In this document: positions 25,076-34,225 of the stretch, one piece after another | How the letters are laid out: each line of letters opens with the position of its first letter | How positions within the stretch are numbered: position 1 is the first letter of the stretch | Assembly: GCA_947468275.1 (NCBI GenBank) | Contig: CANIKO010000005.1 | Span: forward strand, 1 to 64,000 | Source: Bacteroidota bacterium | GTDB lineage: Bacteria; Bacteroidota; Bacteroidia; NS11-12g; UBA9320 | Direction of reading: 5' to 3' | DNA: 64,000 bases | The notes under the pieces: model-generated | The model's input: only the letters and a program-made list of their open reading frames with translations | What the model was told of the DNA's origin: nothing | The model's database searches: none | Position numbers and translations under genes: made by a program

Positions 25076-25201
25076 CTTGCCGTTTATAATATTCACCTGA
25101 AAACCGTATTTTTAATGGTGAGCAATGGTTTGGAGAATATAATCATTCAAGTTAATTTTGAAACAAGGGAGATTAGGTTTTTGAAGGAATTGCCCTTCTA
25201 A
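25076..25201 (+). pseudogene. Decayed second copy of the 3' end of the nuclease-domain gene
   Basis: This stretch aligns with 24,287-24,415, the end of the nuclease-domain gene upstream. About 106 of 118 positions match, including an uninterrupted 37-nt identity around ATGGTGAGCAATGGTTTGG. It starts at the base after the HEPN stop codon and ends in the corresponding stop codon (ELPF-stop against ELPDF-stop). There is one single-base deletion near the left end and no start codon, so it cannot make a protein. The two copies flank the toxin-antitoxin pair. Confidence 0.85.
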
Positions 25202-25214
25202 GGCAAATCAAGAT

Positions 25215-25244
25215 TTTGCGATTTGCATGCTTTGTTTATTTTTG
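25215..25244 (+). promoter_or_regulatory. Full Bacteroidota-type promoter for the LamG protein
   Basis: TTTG at 25,215-25,218, an 18-bp spacer and TATTTTTG at 25,237-25,244 match the Bacteroidota -33/-7 arrangement. The leader to the ATG at 25,356 would be about 105 nt. Confidence 0.55.
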
Positions 25245-25355
25245 CAATCAAAATAATGAATATGAGTTACCCATTAACTCGATAGGTTAAACCCATTTAC
25301 AAATTAAAGGGCAATCCAAATTTCCAAATTCTAAAAAAAACAGAATTAATTAAAT

Positions 25356-27989
25356 ATGAATTTAAAGTATACATTTTTAACCTTTTTTACTTGTTTGGGG
25401 ATTTCTAATTCCTCCATGGCTCAAGTGCCTTCATACGTACCTAAAAATGGATTAGTAGGCTGGTGGCCATTTGCAGGAAACGCAAATGACCAAAGTGGAA
25501 ATGGAAATAATTTTACAGTAAATACGGCTACGTTAACAACTGATAGAAATGGAATCTCAAATTCGGCCTATGTTTTTAATGGGTCTTCTGATTATCTTGT
25601 TAATAATTCTTTGAGCAATACATTTTCTGATACAGGTGATTTTACCGTTGCTACCTGGATTCAAAAAACCTCTATTGCGGCAGGTGTCGCAATAATGAGT
25701 GGAACGCCAAATAGCAGTTATTTTATATGGTTAATTCAGGGAGGAACGAGTGATATGTCGTTTGGAACCAATAAACAAAGTTCATCGTGGTTTTATGCAA
25801 AATCAACGTTTAATGTTAACGACTGGGATCATTATGTGGGTGTTTATCATAAAGATACCATGCTTTTTTATAAAAATGGAAGTAAAGTCGCCACAAATAT
25901 TTTTACATATACAAGTGTTTTACAATCCGCTTTTCCATTATACATTGGCCGAGGGGTGTCAGGCAATTATTATGAGGGAAAAGTTGATGACATTGGGATT
26001 TGGAAACGAGCTTTAACCGATAACGAGATTATATTGATTTATAAAACTAAATGCGATACAATTATTAAATCGCCACCTACAAGTCAAAAGTTAAGAATTT
26101 CTGGATATGCCAAGTTTACCATTGTGGCGAACACTGCCAATTATCAGTGGCAAAAAAACAGTGGTTCGGGGTTTCAAAATATTTCAAATGGCGGTCAGTT
26201 TAGTGGGGCCACCACAAAAATTTTAAATGTTTTTAATTTGAGTCTATCTAACAATAATCAGCAATTTAGGTGCATTGCATCGAATGGAACATGCGCTGAT
26301 ACTAGCAAAATTGCCACCCTTACGGTATGTGGCGATATTACTCAACAGCCAAAGAATCAGAGTATTATTATTTTTTCAAATGCAAAATTTGTAGTTGTAT
26401 CAAACGAAAAATCTGCAAGTTTTCAATGGCAGTATAATGGCGGTTCAGGTTTTAAGAATATTAGTAACTCCACACAATTTAATGGTGCGAACAATGATAC
26501 TTTGGATATTTTAAATTGCTCTTTGTCGAACAATGGGCAACTTTTTCGATGTGTTGTGAATCAGGGATCTTGCGTCGATACATCGCAAACGGCTATATTA
26601 AATGTATGCGGAAAAATAAATGAGCAGCCGAAGGATCAATCAATTTTTTTAAACGGAACAGCTCAATTTTCAATATCTTCGACTGATGTTTCGGCTGCCT
26701 TTCAATGGCAAATCAATACAGGTTCGGGATTTCAAACCATTTCAAATACAGGGAAATATAGTGGGGTCACAACAAAATTATTAACTGTTTCAAGTGCATT
26801 AATTACAAATAATAATCAATTGTTTCGTTGTATTGTTAAACATGGAGCATGCACAGACACTTCGCTTTCCGCAACACTTTATGTGTGCGGTAAAATTACA
26901 CTCCAACCTAAAAACCAGACAATTTTTCTGAATAAAAATGCTCTTTTTATTACTACCTCAAATGATTTATCAGCAACTTTTCAATGGCAGATAAATGCAG
27001 GCTTTGGATTTCAGAATGTTACGAATTCGGGACAATTCAAAGGGGCAAATAATGATACATTGATAGTTTCGGATGCAAATATGTTTAACAACAAGAATAC
27101 AGTTCATTGCATTGTTTCTCAAGGAGCATGCATTGATACCACTTCTTCTGCGATTCTTAAAGTATGTGGTGAAATAGTTGTTCAACCTATTGATCAGTCA
27201 GTTAAATTAACTAAAACAGCTGTCTTTAGTACATCATCTAATGATCAGTATGCCACATACCAATGGCAGGTTGATACAGGTTTGGGTTTCATAAATGTTA
27301 TGAATTCAGGGCAATTCAATGGAGCAAGTAGCGATAAACTTACAATTTCAAAGGCGGTCATCTTAAATAATAACATACGACTTCATTGTATAGTTAATCA
27401 TGGCTCATGCATAGATACAAGTGCAGCTGGGAGGTTACTTGTGTGTGGGGAAATAACGGATAATCCAGCTAATCAAACAGTATATATCTCAAATAATGCT
27501 GAATTTAAAGTTATTTCAAATGACATTAAGGCAACTTTTCAATGGCAGTCAAATACAGGAACTGGTTTTCAAAACCTCATCAATGGAGGTAAATATAACG
27601 GGGCAACGGCTAATAAATTATTGATTAGCGGAACAACACTATCAAATAATAATGAAAAATTGCGCTGTGCGGTGCATTCTGGTTCATGCAGGGATACCTC
27701 ATTGGAAGCTATTTTAACAGTAAAAGATAAAAGCGGTATTAAAAATGAAATGAAACAACCACTTTTTAAAGTATATCCAAATCCTATAAGTGAATTTATC
27801 ACCATTCAAATTGATACTAAATTAATTGGATCCATTTATTTTCTTTATAATCAATTAGGAATATGCATTTTATCAGGTGAGTTAAGATCTGAGAAAACAT
27901 GCGTTAAAACAGGGCATATAACTGCTGGGCTATATTTGTTGCAAATTGGCAATATAACGGAGCAATCGGTCCGAATAGTTAAATTCTAA
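25356..27989 (+). CDS. Secreted LamG-domain protein with six Ig-like repeats and type IX secretion signal
   Basis: An 877-residue exported protein. Residues 1-23 are a signal peptide ending SSMAQ. Residues about 30-230 form a LamG/concanavalin-like domain (NGLVGWWPFAGNANDQSG at the start, IGRGVSGNYYEGKVDDIGIW near the end). Then come six Ig-like repeats of 93 residues, each with a QWQ core (residues 263, 356, 449, 542, 635, 728) and two Cys, one at the unit boundary and one in the RCIV-x-HGSC region. The last about 75 residues, starting KVYPNPISEFITIQ, are a type A type IX secretion domain, so the protein is expected on or outside the outer membrane. Adhesin or glycan binding is possible but unproven. 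Confidence 0.88.
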   Translation: MNLKYTFLTFFTCLGISNSSMAQVPSYVPKNGLVGWWPFAGNANDQSGNGNNFTVNTATLTTDRNGISNSAYVFNGSSDYLVNNSLSNTFSDTGDFTVATWIQKTSIAAGVAIMSGTPNSSYFIWLIQGGTSDMSFGTNKQSSSWFYAKSTFNVNDWDHYVGVYHKDTMLFYKNGSKVATNIFTYTSVLQSAFPLYIGRGVSGNYYEGKVDDIGIWKRALTDNEIILIYKTKCDTIIKSPPTSQKLRISGYAKFTIVANTANYQWQKNSGSGFQNISNGGQFSGATTKILNVFNLSLSNNNQQFRCIASNGTCADTSKIATLTVCGDITQQPKNQSIIIFSNAKFVVVSNEKSASFQWQYNGGSGFKNISNSTQFNGANNDTLDILNCSLSNNGQLFRCVVNQGSCVDTSQTAILNVCGKINEQPKDQSIFLNGTAQFSISSTDVSAAFQWQINTGSGFQTISNTGKYSGVTTKLLTVSSALITNNNQLFRCIVKHGACTDTSLSATLYVCGKITLQPKNQTIFLNKNALFITTSNDLSATFQWQINAGFGFQNVTNSGQFKGANNDTLIVSDANMFNNKNTVHCIVSQGACIDTTSSAILKVCGEIVVQPIDQSVKLTKTAVFSTSSNDQYATYQWQVDTGLGFINVMNSGQFNGASSDKLTISKAVILNNNIRLHCIVNHGSCIDTSAAGRLLVCGEITDNPANQTVYISNNAEFKVISNDIKATFQWQSNTGTGFQNLINGGKYNGATANKLLISGTTLSNNNEKLRCAVHSGSCRDTSLEAILTVKDKSGIKNEMKQPLFKVYPNPISEFITIQIDTKLIGSIYFLYNQLGICILSGELRSEKTCVKTGHITAGLYLLQIGNITEQSVRIVKF
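26052..27722 (+). repeat. Six tandem 279-bp coding repeats (Ig-like domains)
   Basis: The six Ig-like units of the LamG protein are spaced exactly 93 codons apart, judged from the QWQ codons. DNA identity between units is moderate, so they are old duplications rather than a recent expansion. Conserved marks per unit are a boundary Cys-Gly, a QP-x2-Q turn, QWQ, a G-x-(F/Y)-x-G turn and a paired Cys. Confidence 0.8.
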
Positions 27990-28109
27990 ATCTTGCCAAA
28001 AAGATATTAAAAATCGTTTTTAGAATATACCTAATTTGAAAAATAGGTTAAAAGTTGTTTTCCTGATTTTCGGTTTAGGTAAACGTATTAAAAGTGTCAA
28101 ATCAAAACT

Positions 28110-28117
28110 TATCTTTG
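28110..28117 (+). promoter_or_regulatory. Bacteroidota -7 box for gltX
   Basis: TATCTTTG matches TAnnTTTG and ends 10 nt before the gltX ATG. Confidence 0.5.
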
Positions 28118-28127
28118 CCCCTTATTT

Positions 28128-29660
28128 ATGGAACGTCGTGTTAGAGTGAGATTTGCGCCAAGCCCAACGGGGCCATTGCATATTGGCGGGGTGAGAACCG
28201 CCCTTTACAATTATTTATTTGCCAAAAAAAATGGCGGTGATTTTCTTTTAAGGATTGAAGATACCGACCAAAACCGTTTTGTGCCGGGTGCCGAAGACTA
28301 TATTGTTGAAACCTTTAAGTGGCTAGGACTATCCTACGATGAAGGAGTGGGTATTGGAGGCCCTCATGCCCCATACCGCCAAAGCGAACGGCAGCCAATT
28401 TATAAGCAATATGCTGATCAGTTAATAGCCAATGACTTTGCCTATTATGCCTTTGATACCACCGAAGAGCTGGATGAAATGCGAACCAAACTGGAAGCCA
28501 GTAAAATGCCTTCAAAGTATGATGCCGCTAGCCGCATGACTATGAAAAATAGCTTGACCCTTAGCGAAGACGAAGTAAAGGAAAGGCTTGCTAATAATGA
28601 ACCCTATGTAATCCGCCTGAAACTTCCGAGAAAAGAGGAAGTGCGTTTTCATGACATCATCCGGGGTTGGGTAGTGGTGCAAACCGCCCAAATGGATGAC
28701 AAAGTTTTGTATAAAAGCGATGGGATGCCAACCTACCATTTGGCCAATGTGGTGGATGATTATTTAATGAAAATTACCCATGTTATTCGTGGCGAGGAAT
28801 GGTTGCCATCGGCTCCTTTGCACGTGATGCTTTACCGCTATTTGGGTTGGGAAGATGTAATGCCACAATTTGCCCATTTACCTTTGTTACTAAAACCCGA
28901 AGGGAACGGAAAATTGAGCAAACGCGATGGAGATAAATTGGGATTTCCTGTATTCCCATTGGAATGGAAAGACCCGGCTACCGGCGAAATATCAAGCGGC
29001 TACCGTGAAAGTGGCTATTTGCCGGCAGCAGTTATTAATATGCTTTCCTTTTTGGGCTGGCATCCCAGCGACAACCGAGAAATGTTTAGCGTGGAGGATT
29101 TGTTTAACGAATTTACTTTAGAAAGGGTGAGTAAAAACGGGGCCAAGTTTGATTTGAATAAGGCCTTGTGGTTTAATCATGAATATTTACAGCTTCAAAA
29201 TAATGCTGAAATAGCGGCTAAACTATTGCCGTTGGCTTTAGCTAAGGGATATAAAACAAATTTAACCTACTTAGAAAAAGTGGTAGCATTAATGAAGGAG
29301 AAAGTGAATTTTGCCAAAGAAATATTGGAAAAGGGAACTTACTTATTCGAGGCTCCAACCAAATATGATGAAGGAGTTACCTCAAAAAAATGGAAGCTAG
29401 GAGTTCCTGAATTTTTAACAGCGTATTTGGAAAAAATTAATACACTTCCGACCTATGAAGCCACAGAATTAGAAACTTCCTTTAAAAATTTGGCAACTGA
29501 ATTGGCTCAAAACCCGGGTCAGTTAATGCAACCTTTGCGGGTAGCTGTGAGTGGCGAAGCCGGCGGTCCTCCAATTTTTGAAATGTTGGAATTATTGGGA
29601 AAAGAAGAAGTGAATAAAAGGATTACAAAAGCTGTGGCTGAGATTGTGATTGTTACTTGA
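28128..29660 (+). CDS. gltX: Glutamyl-tRNA synthetase
   Basis: GltX charges tRNA-Glu with glutamate. The protein has 510 residues and is a class I synthetase: FAPSPTGPLHIGG contains the HIGH-type motif, RIEDTDQNR follows, and GKLSKRDGD is the KMSKS-type loop. The C-terminal anticodon-binding part is complete. No nearby gatCAB, so nothing can be said about whether it also charges tRNA-Gln. Confidence 0.97.
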   Translation: MERRVRVRFAPSPTGPLHIGGVRTALYNYLFAKKNGGDFLLRIEDTDQNRFVPGAEDYIVETFKWLGLSYDEGVGIGGPHAPYRQSERQPIYKQYADQLIANDFAYYAFDTTEELDEMRTKLEASKMPSKYDAASRMTMKNSLTLSEDEVKERLANNEPYVIRLKLPRKEEVRFHDIIRGWVVVQTAQMDDKVLYKSDGMPTYHLANVVDDYLMKITHVIRGEEWLPSAPLHVMLYRYLGWEDVMPQFAHLPLLLKPEGNGKLSKRDGDKLGFPVFPLEWKDPATGEISSGYRESGYLPAAVINMLSFLGWHPSDNREMFSVEDLFNEFTLERVSKNGAKFDLNKALWFNHEYLQLQNNAEIAAKLLPLALAKGYKTNLTYLEKVVALMKEKVNFAKEILEKGTYLFEAPTKYDEGVTSKKWKLGVPEFLTAYLEKINTLPTYEATELETSFKNLATELAQNPGQLMQPLRVAVSGEAGGPPIFEMLELLGKEEVNKRITKAVAEIVIVT

Positions 29661-29683
29661 TTTTTAGTTTAAACCCATTCTAA

Positions 29684-30511
29684 ATGAAAATCGTTATACT
29701 TTTCCTGTTATTAATATGTTCTTCTGTTTTTAAATTAAGTTTTGGTCAACAACGCACCTTTTATATGGATTCTATAACAATAAGGAAAAAGAATTCCAAT
29801 ATCGTTTTTAATCGGTTTAGTAGCCCAGTTTATATGACTCCCATTGAGAAATCAAAAACAATTTTTCTTGGTTTACTTGACAGAGACAGTGTCTATATTT
29901 ATCTTAAACAGGGATTGTTTACATATAAATCTAAACCTGTTCCAATTCTTATATATAAAGTGGTTTTTAAAAGAATCAATTCATCAAATGTATATTCAAT
30001 TAGCGGTGAGAGTATTCATTATAATTGGCATTATTACCAAATGTATTCTTCCCAAATTTACGACATGGGAACTATATATTTTAAAACTAAAGTAGATTCT
30101 GCAACTTATAGATTGCTCCCAAATGATTCATTACCACAAAATAATTTCGAAATTGAACATCAATTTAAAGAAATTTCAATAAGAAAAAAAACATTTAAAA
30201 ATTCTCGTTTAACTAAATCAGTTAATGTGAAAAATAATGAGCCAACTAAAAAAATTTATTTGGGAAAATTTAAAAAAAAACCAATTTATTATAGTGTAAG
30301 TATTCATCCTATATCTTCATTCCCTGAAATTAAAATTATCTGTTTTAACATAGAATTATGTGGCGAAAATCCCTATCCTAGTATTGAATTAATGTATGGT
30401 GACGAATGTAAATCACTCGAAAATAAAACTAGCTTTTTTTATTTTTTACATGGATATACTCAGTATACTTTAGCTGCAAACTGCTGTTATTCGATATCGA
30501 TTAAAGATTAA
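29684..30511 (+). CDS. Exported hypothetical protein
   Basis: A 275-residue protein with a signal peptide (residues 1-21, ending KLSFG before QQRTFY). The rest is rich in Lys, Ser, Tyr and Ile with a beta-type pattern and several Cys near the C-terminus (ELCGENPYP, ANCCYS). I do not recognise a family. It follows gltX by 23 bp but has a much lower GC content; the next gene, also exported, begins 7 bp later, so the two probably form a unit. Confidence 0.6.
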   Translation: MKIVILFLLLICSSVFKLSFGQQRTFYMDSITIRKKNSNIVFNRFSSPVYMTPIEKSKTIFLGLLDRDSVYIYLKQGLFTYKSKPVPILIYKVVFKRINSSNVYSISGESIHYNWHYYQMYSSQIYDMGTIYFKTKVDSATYRLLPNDSLPQNNFEIEHQFKEISIRKKTFKNSRLTKSVNVKNNEPTKKIYLGKFKKKPIYYSVSIHPISSFPEIKIICFNIELCGENPYPSIELMYGDECKSLENKTSFFYFLHGYTQYTLAANCCYSISIKD

Positions 30512-30518
30512 TATTATT

Positions 30519-31031
30519 ATGAAAAGTCCTATAACTTACATTTTATTTATCTCAGTACTTTCTTCCTGCACCATCCGATTTGACAGAACTCCTAAAAATA
30601 CCTTAACTGAATTTCCGAAGGAAATATGTGGGAAATACTTGTTTACCAACCTCAAGGAAAGCGATAGTACGTATATTACGATTACGCGAACCACAATCGT
30701 TTTTTCGGATAATCATATTTTAAGAGGAGGCAGTTTGTCGGATAGTATAAAATTAGCCAAAGGCCCAAAATATTATTACTTGTGTCAGGTTGATAGTTTG
30801 AAAAATAGATATGTTTGGGATGTGTATCCAATAAAAATTACAGGCAAGAAACTTTATTTGTATGCCTTGGATGCAGAGTATTACAAGAAACCTATAAAAA
30901 AATATTTTACTCCGATTGCAGGTTTTGATAACCTGTATGAAATGAATGAAGAAAAGCTTAATAAATTTTGTGGTAACCAATTAAAAGCTAAAAATGCTTT
31001 AAAATTAATTCGTGTAGAGACTACTAATTAA
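30519..31031 (+). CDS. Hypothetical lipoprotein
   Basis: A 170-residue protein with a lipoprotein signal peptide: ILFISVLSSC places the lipidated Cys at residue 17. The mature part has no recognised domain. It is probably anchored in a membrane facing the periplasm or cell surface, and is transcribed together with the exported protein just upstream. Confidence 0.6.
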   Translation: MKSPITYILFISVLSSCTIRFDRTPKNTLTEFPKEICGKYLFTNLKESDSTYITITRTTIVFSDNHILRGGSLSDSIKLAKGPKYYYLCQVDSLKNRYVWDVYPIKITGKKLYLYALDAEYYKKPIKKYFTPIAGFDNLYEMNEEKLNKFCGNQLKAKNALKLIRVETTN

Positions 31032-31050
31032 GCAGATTTATATGATTTTT

Positions 31051-31090
31051 TATCACAGATAATCATAATTCTTTGCGTCATCTGCGTTCC
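31051..31090. repeat. Possible remnant of an intergenic repeat (ATCACAGAT...ATCTGCGTTCC type)
   Basis: The stretch contains ATCACAGATAATC and TCTTTGCGTCATCTGCGTTC, words found in a common Bacteroidota intergenic repeat as I remember it. Only a partial match with no clear inverted arms is present here. Confidence 0.3.
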
Positions 31091-31129
31091 AATTTATTTT
31101 TCTCTTAATTTGCCGCCTAATTCATAATC

Positions 31130-32524
31130 ATGAAAAAACTATTTCACTATTTACTTCCGGCAGCCATTGGCATACTTTCGGTATATTTTATTCTGTGGTA
31201 TATGTCTACTATTAAAGGCTGGATAAGCCCCGGAAGTTATTTGGATGTAATCCGTTGGGTGGGTGAAATATGCTTGGTAACCTTTGCTATCAAACGTGGC
31301 AATCTTACGATTTGGATTTTTACTAGCATGTTTATAGGTGCTGAAATTGGACTTTATTTTCCTGAACTTGCCGCCAACGGCAAAATGTTAGGTAAAATAT
31401 TTTTACGAAGTATCAAAACCATTATTGCCCCATTGCTGTTTGGGACCTTGGTAGTAGGTATAGCAGGGCATTCCGATTTAAAACAGGTGGGAAGAATGGG
31501 TTTAAAAGCCTTGATTTATTTTGAATTGGTGACCACATTAGCGCTTTTTATAGGCTTGGCTATAGTTAATATTACCAAACCCGGAGTTGGGTTTATTAAA
31601 CCGGAAATGATTCATGAAGAAGTGATTCCGGTGAGCCCAAAAACTTGGCAAGACCATATCATTGAAATTTTTCCGGAGAATGTGGCAAAATCAGTAGCCG
31701 AAGGAGCCATTTTACAAGTAGTTATTTTTAGTATTTTGTTTGGAATTGGATTGGCTATGGTAGCTGAAGCCAAACGCAAACCCATGATTTCATTTTGCGA
31801 AAGCCTGAGTGAAGTGATGTTTAAGTTTACCAATATCGTGATGCTTTTTGCCCCATTTGCCGTCGGTGGTGCCATTGCTTATACTGTTAGCACCATGGGC
31901 ATGGATATGTTTTTGCCTTTGGCCAAATTGGTAGGGTCATTGTATTTAGGGCTACTTCTTTTTGTTTTTGGGGTATTGTTGCCCATAGCTTTACTTGTAA
32001 AAGTTCCCATTGTTAAATTTGCCAAAGCCATTTCAGAACCGGTGAGTATTGCATTTGCCACAGCAAGTTCCGAATCGGCCCTGCCAAGGGCTATGGAAGA
32101 AATGGAACGCATAGGGGTTCCACCAAAAATTGTAGGTTTTGTATTGCCAACAGGGTATAGTTTTAATCTGGACGGCACCACGCTTTACCTTTCTTTGGCA
32201 AGTATTTTTGTGGCACAAGTAGCAGGTATAGATTTGACCATTTGGGAGCAAATTGGGATTTGTTTAACGTTAATGCTTACTAGTAAAGGTGTGGCTGGAG
32301 TAGCGAGAGCCAGCATGGTTATTTTGGCTGCAACCGTTAGCCAGTTTAATATGCCCATGTGGCCGGTGTATTTAATAATGGCTGTAGATGTGCTAATGGA
32401 TATGGGAAGAACCGCTGTAAACGTTATAGGGAATTGCCTTGCCACCATTGTGGTAGCCAAGTGGGAAGGAGAATACCAACCCCATTTAGATAAGGAAGAA
32501 ATACTAGAAGTGAAGGAGTTTTAA
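31130..32524 (+). CDS. Dicarboxylate/amino acid:cation symporter (DAACS family)
   Basis: A 464-residue inner-membrane transporter of the GltP/DctA family, which couples uptake of acidic amino acids or C4-dicarboxylates to Na+ or H+. Re-entrant loop HP1 is visible as ATASSESALPRAMEEM and the ion-site motif as SFNLDGTTLYL (N-x-DGT) in helix 7. The N-terminus has one or two additional hydrophobic segments before the SLKTLIAPL-like motif (IKTIIAPLLFGTLVVG). The SES sequence in HP1 is as in DctA/GltP members; the substrate cannot be fixed. Confidence 0.92.
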   Translation: MKKLFHYLLPAAIGILSVYFILWYMSTIKGWISPGSYLDVIRWVGEICLVTFAIKRGNLTIWIFTSMFIGAEIGLYFPELAANGKMLGKIFLRSIKTIIAPLLFGTLVVGIAGHSDLKQVGRMGLKALIYFELVTTLALFIGLAIVNITKPGVGFIKPEMIHEEVIPVSPKTWQDHIIEIFPENVAKSVAEGAILQVVIFSILFGIGLAMVAEAKRKPMISFCESLSEVMFKFTNIVMLFAPFAVGGAIAYTVSTMGMDMFLPLAKLVGSLYLGLLLFVFGVLLPIALLVKVPIVKFAKAISEPVSIAFATASSESALPRAMEEMERIGVPPKIVGFVLPTGYSFNLDGTTLYLSLASIFVAQVAGIDLTIWEQIGICLTLMLTSKGVAGVARASMVILAATVSQFNMPMWPVYLIMAVDVLMDMGRTAVNVIGNCLATIVVAKWEGEYQPHLDKEEILEVKEF

Positions 32525-32619
32525 CCACAAAAATATTTTTGTTCCATTCTGCTTTACCAATAATTATCTTCGCTTTACAAGCGGCCTAAGCAATTCTATT
32601 TATAGGCTTCAACCCTTCG

Positions 32620-32627
32620 TAACTTTG
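32620..32627 (+). promoter_or_regulatory. Bacteroidota -7 box for the TonB-like gene
   Basis: TAACTTTG matches TAnnTTTG and ends 20 nt before the ATG at 32,648. Confidence 0.5.
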
Positions 32628-32647
32628 TTAAGATCAATTACGAAGTT

Positions 32648-33484
32648 ATGAGCAAGATGGATTTTAGTCAGTGGACAGACCCAACCGATGTTGAAAGAAA
32701 CGAAATGGTATTTGAAAAAAGAAACAAAGCTTATGGGGCCTATGCAATTCGAAAAAATTATAACAAAACCCTTGTAAGGGCTTTAGTTTTTTCAGTATTT
32801 ATTATTCTTAGTCTTTTTATGATTCCAAAAATTACCATGGTTTTTGCTAAAGAATCAATTAAGGATGAGTGGAAGGATGTGATTTGGGATATAACACCTC
32901 CAGCGCCTACTAAAAAAGTGGAAATTGTAAAAGTACAAGTAGATAAAAAATTGGTGGAGAAAAAAAGTGATACCCGGATGCTCAATATTTGGAAACATAT
33001 AACTGACGGTATCGCAAATATTGATACACTTACTATAGAAGATATTAATAAACTAGTAACCGGAGTTTTTCATAATCCTGATGGCGACATTAGTGGATTA
33101 GAACTTTTCCCTTATTTGGGAGATTTGGATTCTGGAGATAAAATAATAGTTGATAAAATTGAAAGCCCTTTAATTATAGTTCCTGAAATGCCTGAATTTA
33201 TAGGAGGTGAACCCGCATTATTTAAATTTTTAAAAGAAAATCTCGAATTTCCTGAATATGCACAAGACCAGGATAAAAGTGCAAGAGTATTGGTGGGTTT
33301 TGTGGTGGAAAAGGATGGTTCAATTTCCAATATCAAAATATTATCGTGCAGCGAAAAAGGCTATGGTTTTGAAACAGAAGCCACAAGGGTAATAGGCAAT
33401 ATGCCTCGTTGGAAACCCGGACTTCAAAATGGTCATCCAGCTAGAGTAATGTTTAATATCCCAATTTTATTCAGGCTCATGTAA
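32648..33484 (+). CDS. TonB-family energy transducer
   Basis: A 278-residue protein with a cytoplasmic N-terminus containing NEMVFEKRNKAYGAYAIRK (a stretch seen in many Bacteroidota TonB proteins), one membrane segment (about residues 42-62), a periplasmic linker, and a C-terminal TonB domain (about 185-278) with EFIGGEPALFKFLKENLEFP and ARVLVGFVVEKDGSI. TonB links the proton-motive force, through ExbBD, to outer-membrane receptors such as the one at 57,950. No exbBD in the window. The linker is not especially proline-rich, unlike E. coli TonB. Confidence 0.9.
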   Translation: MSKMDFSQWTDPTDVERNEMVFEKRNKAYGAYAIRKNYNKTLVRALVFSVFIILSLFMIPKITMVFAKESIKDEWKDVIWDITPPAPTKKVEIVKVQVDKKLVEKKSDTRMLNIWKHITDGIANIDTLTIEDINKLVTGVFHNPDGDISGLELFPYLGDLDSGDKIIVDKIESPLIIVPEMPEFIGGEPALFKFLKENLEFPEYAQDQDKSARVLVGFVVEKDGSISNIKILSCSEKGYGFETEATRVIGNMPRWKPGLQNGHPARVMFNIPILFRLM

Positions 33485-33580
33485 GTTGATTTTTAAATTT
33501 TCAGAATCCTTAAATCAACCATCTTTGAAATAAAAAATTTATAATTAGGTAATACTAGTTTATTAAACTGTCTTTGAATA

Positions 33581-34203
33581 ATGAAAAACAAACTACTACC
33601 TGTATTATTAATCTGTTTTGCTGCTAGTTTTATACTTAGCTCCAAAAAATGTAGTAGTGGAAGTGGTAGTGGAACCCATGCCGCCTAATCCCCCTACATT
33701 ATATCCACCGCAAACCTACTCCCCGGTTTATGAAAACAAAAATATTATTATTAAAAATTTTTCTATCCCATTTGCATATCAAACTCAATTTAACGATATG
33801 ATGGCAAATTTCCGATGCTTCCACTATAGTTACAACAGACGTTATTTATTATGATGCAGGAGGTAATGAGGTAAAATTTTCTTCAACGACGACTACAGGA
33901 TCCTCAATTTTTCTTGGTCCAGGATTTGGAGATTATAATTACACTCAAGATGTGCCATATGCTTGTGAGTATTTTGTAAGAACCAATTTGAAAGCTTCTA
34001 CCTGCCAACCTTGCTGTGGTGAATCGCATATGGTAACCCTAGGAATGAATTGAGAAGGATGTAATCTTAGTAGGGGGGGGTCACCTCATCCCGATGCAGG
34101 AAAGCTAGTATTAATATATGAATCCAAATTATGAATGGTTGGGCCGACAGATTTAATTGAACTTGGTCTAAAGGAATTTAAATGTAGTTGCGATTGCCCA
34201 TAA
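33581..34203 (+). pseudogene. Broken exported-protein gene with two frameshifts and two in-frame stops
   Basis: Reading begins at ATG 33,581 with a signal-peptide-like start (MKNKLLPVLLICFAASF). It continues in the next frame (EPMPPNPPTLYPPQTYSPVY) to about 33,800 and in the third frame (ISDASTIVTTDVIYYDAGG) to a TGA at 34,051. The same frame then goes on through GCNLSRGG and KLVLIYESKL to a second TGA and finally EFKCSCDCP before TAA at 34,201. The coherent composition across the breaks argues for one decayed gene of about 205 codons rather than chance frames. Both TGA codons could be former TGG. I do not recognise the family; a neighbouring lipoprotein gene follows by 22 bp. Confidence 0.6.
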
Positions 34204-34225
34204 CGAAACATAAAAAATCATAAAA

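Noticed and set aside
26052-27722. Regularly spaced repeats that could look like an array of non-coding repeats or CRISPR
   Set aside because: The 279-bp units are in one open frame and encode Ig-like domains; no short identical repeats with unique spacers are present.
32527-32542. 16-bp palindrome ACAAAAATATTTTTGT after the symporter gene
   Set aside because: It is only A/T apart from its ends, has no T-run after it and is likely by chance in this base composition.
33581-34203. UGA read as tryptophan in the broken gene
   Set aside because: Other intact genes in the window use TGA as a true stop (for example the nucleotidyltransferase and gltX), so recoding is not needed; decay is simpler.
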